From contig NZ_LT629733.1 in the NCBI RefSeq assembly GCF_900104785.1, forward strand, positions 2,955,001-3,019,000: DNA of 64,000 bases, in the 5' to 3' direction. Source of the DNA: Formosa sp. Hel1_31_208. GTDB lineage: Bacteria; Bacteroidota; Bacteroidia; Flavobacteriales; Flavobacteriaceae. The position numbers and the translations under genes were made by a program. The notes under the pieces were generated by a model. It searched no databases. It was not told where the DNA came from and was given only the letters and a program-made list of their open reading frames with translations. The stretch's first letter is position 1, and each line of letters begins with the position of its first letter. This document shows, one piece after another, positions 59,272 through 64,000 of the stretch.

Positions 59272-60837
59272 TTAGTCTTTAAGAAGCACATCACTATACT
59301 TTGCATTTAGGACTATAGTCTTTCCAGAATTTTTGTCATTAGGATAATTCTCAATTGTTTTTTGGGTGGTCAATTTATTATTCAATCGCGAGCGATTACC
59401 CTTAAAATAAATGCTATAGTCTGTCTTAGGTAATGAAATCACTGCCTCACTATTCTCTAAAATGATATTTAAATTATTAAAGGTATCTGCTATATTCGAA
59501 ATTGTTAAGTCTCCAAAACTGCCATCAATAATGGCACTATTCACCAAATTACCTAATACAATATCTGATGAATTACTATTCAAGACCAAGCGTTCTACAG
59601 TTTGAATTTGTGCATCATTAACATACTTTAAATTAAGCTCACCAAGACTCCATGTTGTAATATCTACTGGAGAATAAGACACATTGATGGAAGTGTCTCT
59701 TCCATCAATGTGATTTGCTACTAATACAGAATGCGATATATTTGCTTTGAGATTATTAATGACAGAAGCTATTTTTAATTCTCCGTGTCTAACGTTCAAA
59801 TTCAGTTTTGCTTTTTTAGGCATTCTAATCTTTATGGTTTTTTTTACCTTATCACCGCTTCCAAACTCTAATCGTTTTGCAGTCTTATCACGACGCTTGT
59901 CATTAGCATCTTGCTGCTCATGAAGACGTTTTTCAATAATCTCTGCATGTTTCTCATGCTCTTTTTCATATTGCGCCATTCGCTTTTCGATTTCCGCACC
60001 ACGTTTTTCCATTTCTTTTCCAAATTTCTCACCCCAAACTTCCATGTCTTTAGCCCATTTTTCGTCAAAGCGCTTGCCAAATTCTTCTCCCCAAGCTTCC
60101 ATCTTTTTCCCGTAGTCTTTGCCAAACTTTTCACCGAATTTTTCACCCCAAGCTTCCATGCGTTTTTCGTAAGATGAAAAATCTACTTTTGCCATTTCTC
60201 TTCCCCAGGCTTTCATTTTTTCTTTATACGCTTTACCATATTCCTTCTCATAATCCTTACTCCATTGCTCCAAATAAGCTTCACCATCTTTTTTATAAGC
60301 CTCTGTATCAAAACTCACGTTACTAATTCCTTTTGGAAGCTCTGGTAACTGTGGCAATACTGGCATTTCGGGCACTTCAAGACGCGCCATTTCTGGCATC
60401 TCGGGTAGATTTGGCATTTCTGGCATTTCAGGCATTTCGGCAAGATTGAGTTCTCCAAGAACTTCTAGAGCCTTCAAGGCCTCTAAGGATTCTAAGCCAA
60501 TATGTATGTCCCCAATATTGTCCCAAGAATTATGCAAACCACCTTCCGAAGAAATTTTTACATAATCACCTGAGCCTTCTACTTCAATATTCCATCGATT
60601 TAAAGCCTCTTGGAGCTCTTCCTTAGATAACTTTTCACCATCAATATAGGCTTCAATTTCTAAGGTGCTTTTGTTCCAAGTATCTATTTCTATTTGCACA
60701 TAACTGGTATTTAAATCAATGGTAACATCTTTTTTTACGTCGATCGACTTTGACATCTTGGTCAACTGTTGTTGTGCTGAAACACTAATAGTGAAACAGA
60801 AAAACAAGAGTACTAATGTGATATATTTTGTTTTCAT
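59272..60837 (-). CDS. Exported repeat-rich protein of the sigma-factor operon
   Basis: A 521-residue protein; ATG 60837 gives a signal peptide (TKYITLVLLFFCFTISVSAQ). Three parts follow: an N-terminal beta domain (to about residue 110), a low-complexity middle with Met-Pro-Glu repeats (about 132-160) and Trp/Gly/Lys/Glu repeats built on EAWGEKFG (about 206-282), and a C-terminal beta-rich domain resembling DUF4097-type putative adhesins (about 340-520). It lies 68 bases after the anti-sigma-like gene. I do not recognise a function; a stress-regulated envelope protein is a fair inference. Confidence 0.7.
   Translation of the reverse strand: MKTKYITLVLLFFCFTISVSAQQQLTKMSKSIDVKKDVTIDLNTSYVQIEIDTWNKSTLEIEAYIDGEKLSKEELQEALNRWNIEVEGSGDYVKISSEGGLHNSWDNIGDIHIGLESLEALKALEVLGELNLAEMPEMPEMPNLPEMPEMARLEVPEMPVLPQLPELPKGISNVSFDTEAYKKDGEAYLEQWSKDYEKEYGKAYKEKMKAWGREMAKVDFSSYEKRMEAWGEKFGEKFGKDYGKKMEAWGEEFGKRFDEKWAKDMEVWGEKFGKEMEKRGAEIEKRMAQYEKEHEKHAEIIEKRLHEQQDANDKRRDKTAKRLEFGSGDKVKKTIKIRMPKKAKLNLNVRHGELKIASVINNLKANISHSVLVANHIDGRDTSINVSYSPVDITTWSLGELNLKYVNDAQIQTVERLVLNSNSSDIVLGNLVNSAIIDGSFGDLTISNIADTFNNLNIILENSEAVISLPKTDYSIYFKGNRSRLNNKLTTQKTIENYPNDKNSGKTIVLNAKYSDVLLKD
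59991..60220 (-). repeat. Imperfect repeat coding for the EAWGEKFG segments
   Basis: About four imperfect copies of a unit with Met-x-x-Trp-Gly-x-x-Phe-Gly occur in the coding sequence (residues about 206-282). Copies differ in sequence, so recent slippage is not obvious. Confidence 0.6.
60358..60441 (-). repeat. Repeat coding for Met-Pro-Glu units
   Basis: On the plus strand GGCATTTC-like units recur and code for Pro-Glu-Met triplets (about residues 132-160). This is a low-complexity coding repeat. Confidence 0.65.
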
Positions 60838-60905
60838 TTTTTTATGTTTTATGCTGAAATATCCCATGATTAATTTTGAGTCGTGAGGATTTCAGACCAT
60901 TTGGT

Positions 60906-61487
60906 TTATGTTGTTTGCGCTTCTTCAGAAGTGCTTAACTCTTTTAGTTGTTCTTTTAAGCGATACAATAAATTGAGACGTAATTTCAGATTATCAATTA
61001 AGGCACTAACCGTCAACTCGTTTGGACCATTTTCGGTAAGCTCTACTGATAGGCGCTTATACTCCTCATTTAACTCAGCAAGTCTCACTACATAGCCGTC
61101 AAATAACTCTTTATTATCGGGTGTTAATTTCACTTTAGACAATTCCAAATTGATATTTGCCAAGTAATAATCTTCAAGCTTTTTAAAATCAGGAGAAATA
61201 TCGCCTAGTGATCTTAACTCTTGTTCATTTGAAGGGTCTTGGTTATTTACAATTTCGGTTCGAATGGATTCTGCTTCATTAAAAAACTGATATGCTCCAA
61301 AGCTCAATCCTATTAACACAAGGATGCTTGCCGCTATATAAAATATGCTGAAACGTTTTGTGATTGATGTGTCTTTTGGTAAAGCTTCATCTAATTTTGT
61401 GATGAAACGTGCCTCATGACCTTCGCCCATTTTTAATTGCGAATCCTTCGGTTCATTTTTAAATAAGTCTCTAAGATCTTGTGCCAT
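60906..61487 (-). CDS. Probable anti-sigma factor or partner of the ECF sigma factor
   Basis: A 193-residue protein with a hydrophilic N-terminus (about residues 1-45), a single transmembrane helix (FSIFYIAASILVLIGLSFGA, about 46-66) and a charged helical C-terminal part (about 100-190). This layout is typical of a membrane-bound anti-sigma factor. It overlaps the sigma factor gene by 17 bases, which supports coupled expression. The sequence does not show a clear zinc-containing or FecR-type domain, so the role is inferred from context. Confidence 0.65.
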   Translation of the reverse strand: MAQDLRDLFKNEPKDSQLKMGEGHEARFITKLDEALPKDTSITKRFSIFYIAASILVLIGLSFGAYQFFNEAESIRTEIVNNQDPSNEQELRSLGDISPDFKKLEDYYLANINLELSKVKLTPDNKELFDGYVVRLAELNEEYKRLSVELTENGPNELTVSALIDNLKLRLNLLYRLKEQLKELSTSEEAQTT

Positions 61488-62028
61488 TTTTAATAGGTAT
61501 TAACAGTTCTTTTAATTTCGCTTTTCCTCTGGAGAGTTGGGTCCTTGATGCGACTTCTGAAATATTTAAAATTTCAGAAATCTCCTGATGATCATAGCCT
61601 TCCATGAGATATAACATCACAACATGGCGATATTTATCAGGAAGTTTTTCAATCGCATCTTTGACTTCGTCTACAGTTATTGTATCCTCTACTAACCATT
61701 CGTTTTCATAACTCGTATCAACTACTTTCAGATGCACCTCATCTAAGTCTTGCAAATGCTGTTTCTTAGATTTTAGATAGTCAATCGCTCTATTAATAAC
61801 GATACGTTTTAACCAAGCTCCAAAAGTAACCTCAGCGCTATACTGATTGAGTTTTGTAAATGCTTTAATAAAGGCCTCTTGTACGATATCTTCAGCTTCC
61901 ATAGAATCCTTTACAAATCGCATTGCTACAACATACATTCCATCACAATACTGATTGTATAATCGTAATTGTGCAGTCCTGTCGTTCTGCTTACATTGCT
62001 CAATAATGTCAACTTGAAGTGTCTTCAA
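61471..62028 (-). CDS. RNA polymerase sigma factor, ECF (sigma-70 family)
   Basis: A 185-residue sigma factor. Region 2 contains YNQYCDGMYVVAMRFVKDSM followed by AEDIVQEAFIKAF, and region 4 contains AIEKLPDKYRHVVMLYLMEG and the helix-turn-helix HQEISEILNISEVASRTQLS. Both regions are complete, as in ECF sigma factors. The start is TTG at 62028. It is transcribed with the membrane protein at 60906-61487 and probably the repeat protein at 59272-60837. It should switch on an unknown, perhaps envelope-related, regulon. Confidence 0.93.
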   Translation of the reverse strand: MKTLQVDIIEQCKQNDRTAQLRLYNQYCDGMYVVAMRFVKDSMEAEDIVQEAFIKAFTKLNQYSAEVTFGAWLKRIVINRAIDYLKSKKQHLQDLDEVHLKVVDTSYENEWLVEDTITVDEVKDAIEKLPDKYRHVVMLYLMEGYDHQEISEILNISEVASRTQLSRGKAKLKELLIPIKNGTRS

Positions 62029-62190
62029 ATCTCTTTTGGTTTGGTTACATACCTCATAAATAAATTACTTCTATTTGGTATTGGTTCACTCTAAAGACGA
62101 AACAAAAAAGTGATTGTTGCAAAAATGAGTTCTTTTTTTATTTTAAAAATAAAATTTTGATTCTCAGCGTTATTAGTTTAGCATTTCAAT

Positions 62191-62198
62191 TATCTTTG
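62191..62198 (+). promoter_or_regulatory. -7 box candidate before the DUF2911-protein gene
   Basis: TATCTTTG is a perfect TAnnTTTG match 32 bases before ATG 62231. I see no convincing -33 TTG. The rest of the 202-base gap between this gene and the sigma gene shows no gene. Confidence 0.5.
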
Positions 62199-62230
62199 AT
62201 ATCGAAAAATTACAATCCTTCTATATTGCT

Positions 62231-62797
62231 ATGAATACGTTTTTTAAACGCTTACTTGTTACACTATCTATCCTTGCTATAGGACTTTTTATCTATTCAT
62301 ATTTTGTTGAAAATATTTTTTCTTCACGGCTCAGTCCTAAAGATACAGTAGAATTTAAAGTCAACGATCTTAAACTAGAAGTATTCTACAACCGACCGTC
62401 AAAAAAAGGACGTGATGTTTTTGGCGCTTTAGTTCCTTATAATAAGGTTTGGCGTACAGGTGCAAATGAAGCTACCACCTTTGAAACTAATAAAAATTTA
62501 ATGATCAAAGGCATTTATGTGCCCAAAGCAAAGTATACGCTTTGGACCGTTCCAAATGACTCGACTTGGAAGGTGATACTCAATACCAAACAGTATGCTT
62601 GGGGAGTTGATGAAGAAATGCAGCCCATGTGGGATCCTAATTATGATTTACTTGAAATTGAGGTTCCAGTAGAACATTTAGATGACGTAGTTGAACAATT
62701 TACCATTGCATTTGATAATTCAACAGACCGACTAAAACTCACGATGGCTTGGGATAAAACAAAAATAGCAGTACCTTTAGATGTCGTAAAGGACTAA
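62231..62797 (+). CDS. DUF2911 domain protein
   Basis: A 188-residue protein with an N-terminal hydrophobic segment (LLVTLSILAIGLFIYSYF, about residues 8-25) that acts as a membrane anchor or signal peptide. The body matches DUF2911: a VFYNRPSKKGRDVFGALVPY segment, VWRTGANEATTFETNKNL, and YTLWTVPNDSTWKVILNTKQ with AWG. The family is found in Bacteroidetes and has no proven function. It lies 13 bases before meaB, so the two may be cotranscribed. Confidence 0.88.
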   Translation: MNTFFKRLLVTLSILAIGLFIYSYFVENIFSSRLSPKDTVEFKVNDLKLEVFYNRPSKKGRDVFGALVPYNKVWRTGANEATTFETNKNLMIKGIYVPKAKYTLWTVPNDSTWKVILNTKQYAWGVDEEMQPMWDPNYDLLEIEVPVEHLDDVVEQFTIAFDNSTDRLKLTMAWDKTKIAVPLDVVKD

Positions 62798-62810
62798 AAC
62801 AATAAGGGGT

Positions 62811-63887
62811 TTGTCAAAGCAATCTAAATCTTCTGCACTACACGAAAAAGATGGTGTTTCGCAATCGGATATCACCAACAAAGATTCTATAAGTTCTATT
62901 CAGAAAAAACGCCGTCAGCAGCCCACAACGGAAGCCTTAGTTTCTGAAATTTTAAACGGCAATATTACCGCATTAAGTCGCGCCATTACATTAGTTGAAA
63001 GTGCGAATCCAAAACATCTTGAAAAGGCTAACGGTATTATCAAATTATGCTTACCGCATGCTAATCAATCTATTCGGATTGGAATTACAGGCGTTCCTGG
63101 TGTTGGAAAAAGCACCTTTATTGAAGCCTTCGGATTACATCTTACCAACGCTGGCAAAAAAGTGGCAGTACTTGCTATAGACCCGAGCAGCAGTCTTAGT
63201 AAAGGCAGTATATTAGGAGACAAAACCCGAATGGAAGATTTGGTAAAAAACGACAATGCGTTTATTAGACCCTCTGCTTCTGGCACCTCTTTAGGTGGTG
63301 TTGCCCGTAAAACTCGTGAAACTATTATTTTATGCGAAGCTGCTGGATATGACACTATTATTATTGAAACCGTTGGTGTTGGCCAAAGTGAAACCGCCGT
63401 ACACAGTATGGTAGATTTCTTTTTACTACTAAAAATTGCTGGTGCTGGAGATGAATTACAAGGTATTAAACGCGGTATCATTGAAATGGCCGATGCAATA
63501 GCCATTAATAAAGCGGATGGCGAGAATCTCAAAGCCGCTAAACTAGCTAAAGTGGAATTTAATAGGGCCTTGCATTTATATCCACAAAAAGATTCAGAAT
63601 GGCAACCCAAAGTTACGCTTTGCAGCGCTTTAAAACGTGAAGGTATTTCAGATCTGTGGGCTTTAATTTCAGACTATATCGAACATACTAAAGCAAATAA
63701 CTACTTTGAAAACAATAGGACCAATCAAAATAAATTCTGGCTACTTCAAACCATTGAAGAAAGACTGAAATCTGATTTTTTTAATCAACCTAACATTAAG
63801 CAAGCCTTAAAATCTCAATTACAACTCATTGAAGACGGAAAAACGACTCCTTTTGTTGCTGCGGAATATTTATTGAATCTTAAATAG
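62811..63887 (+). CDS. meaB: Methylmalonyl-CoA mutase-associated GTPase MeaB (ArgK-like)
   Basis: A 358-residue GTPase that protects and loads adenosylcobalamin onto methylmalonyl-CoA mutase. The P-loop is GITGVPGVGKSTFIEAFG (about residues 84-101), followed by LAIDPSSSLSKGSILGDKTR and IIETVGVGQSETAVHSMVDF; the NKADG base motif is in AIAINKADGENLKAAK. The start is TTG with AAGGGG just upstream at very short spacing; the first 37 residues are not part of the conserved family. A PduO-type adenosyltransferase gene is 12 kb away. Confidence 0.93.
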   Translation: MSKQSKSSALHEKDGVSQSDITNKDSISSIQKKRRQQPTTEALVSEILNGNITALSRAITLVESANPKHLEKANGIIKLCLPHANQSIRIGITGVPGVGKSTFIEAFGLHLTNAGKKVAVLAIDPSSSLSKGSILGDKTRMEDLVKNDNAFIRPSASGTSLGGVARKTRETIILCEAAGYDTIIIETVGVGQSETAVHSMVDFFLLLKIAGAGDELQGIKRGIIEMADAIAINKADGENLKAAKLAKVEFNRALHLYPQKDSEWQPKVTLCSALKREGISDLWALISDYIEHTKANNYFENNRTNQNKFWLLQTIEERLKSDFFNQPNIKQALKSQLQLIEDGKTTPFVAAEYLLNLK

Positions 63888-63904
63888 TGTTACATTATTG
63901 ATCA

Positions 63905-64000
63905 ATGGCTCACATACTCTCCATCATTATTCCTATTTACAATGAAGAAGATAATATTATGCGCTTGGAAGATGCGTTATTGAAATATATCGACATTGCA
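63905..64000 (+). CDS. Start of a glycosyltransferase family 2 gene (partial)
   Basis: ATG 63905 opens a frame that runs off the window end. The first residues, MAHILSIIIPIYNEEDNIMR, are the usual beginning of a GT2 domain, of the DPM1 or GtrB type. Only 32 residues are visible, so the family is likely but the function cannot be assigned. Confidence 0.65.
   Translation, partial: MAHILSIIIPIYNEEDNIMRLEDALLKYIDIA

Noticed and set aside
59911..60177. Antisense open frame over the Lys/Glu-rich repeat of the exported protein
   Set aside because: It mirrors the repetitive coding strand and is full of Phe, as expected from AAA/GAA codons read backwards. No start signal or homology.
62029..62100. 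Autoregulated ECF-type promoter upstream of the sigma factor gene
   Set aside because: A GAACC-like sequence is present on the minus strand, but no matching -10 element could be defended.
63065..63610. 181-codon minus-strand frame inside meaB
   Set aside because: It is the reverse of a conserved GTPase domain, with unlikely composition for a protein.

Overview
The window comes from a chromosome of the Bacteroidetes, almost certainly a marine or environmental member of the Flavobacteriia. The evidence is the low-GC DNA, promoters of the TTG-N19-TAnnTTTG type, a PorV/PorQ-family outer-membrane protein, a SecA of about 1,118 residues without the C-terminal zinc motif, a carotenoid desaturase, and the gene neighbourhood tatC / AhpD-like / lptB. 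There is no tRNA, rRNA, transposase, CRISPR array or prophage gene. No gap without a gene exceeds about 265 bases.

Layout. (1) 1-6593: envelope housekeeping genes (end of a KdsD-type isomerase gene, tatC, AhpD-like, lptB, DUF808, pssA, PorV/PorQ-like, lnt). (2) 6603-45654: a roughly 39-kb surface-polysaccharide locus, all on the minus strand and read from 45.65 kb downward. It begins with the export and control genes wza and wzc. A short phosphoglycosyl transferase and a UDP-GlcNAc epimerase/dehydrogenase pair (towards UDP-GalNAcA) follow, then a Wzm/Wzt ABC exporter. Next come 15 glycosyltransferases (8 GT2, 7 GT4) mixed with decoration genes, then a Wzy-like polymerase/ligase, and finally a second, long phosphoglycosyl transferase. 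(3) 45919-54310: housekeeping genes (ABC-F, a methyltransferase, LolD-like ATPase, two tiny membrane proteins, cobalamin adenosyltransferase, a DUF2795 protein, secA). (4) 54508-56871: crtI facing a UbiA-type prenyltransferase. (5) 57029-62028: a minus-strand set of an ECF sigma factor, a probable anti-sigma protein, a repeat-rich exported protein, a lipoprotein serine hydrolase and an M23-like protein. (6) 62231-64000: a DUF2911 protein, MeaB and the start of a GT2 gene.

How the polysaccharide genes fit together (inference from families). A sugar is loaded on undecaprenyl phosphate by a phosphoglycosyl transferase. UDP-GlcNAc is converted to UDP-GalNAcA, and an asparagine-synthase-like enzyme may amidate the uronic acid. 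A DegT aminotransferase with a NeuD/PglD acyltransferase may supply an N-acylated amino sugar. Four sulfotransferases, an MBOAT/SGNH pair, a serine-acetyltransferase-like protein and two methyltransferases decorate the glycan. Export is by Wzm/Wzt at the inner membrane and Wza/Wzc across the envelope. The predicted product is a sulfated, acylated, acidic exopolysaccharide or capsule. The machinery is a mosaic: an ABC exporter stands beside Wzy-, Wzc- and Wza-type parts, and no Wzx flippase is visible.

The observations most worth following are a 13-base A tract inside a promoter spacer before a transglutaminase-like gene, a hexanucleotide repeat that sets the number of C-terminal tyrosines in Wzc, a sharp base-composition break inside wzt, duplicated sulfotransferase/GT2 modules, a D-to-N change in the short phosphoglycosyl transferase, and a perfect palindrome in the secA leader.
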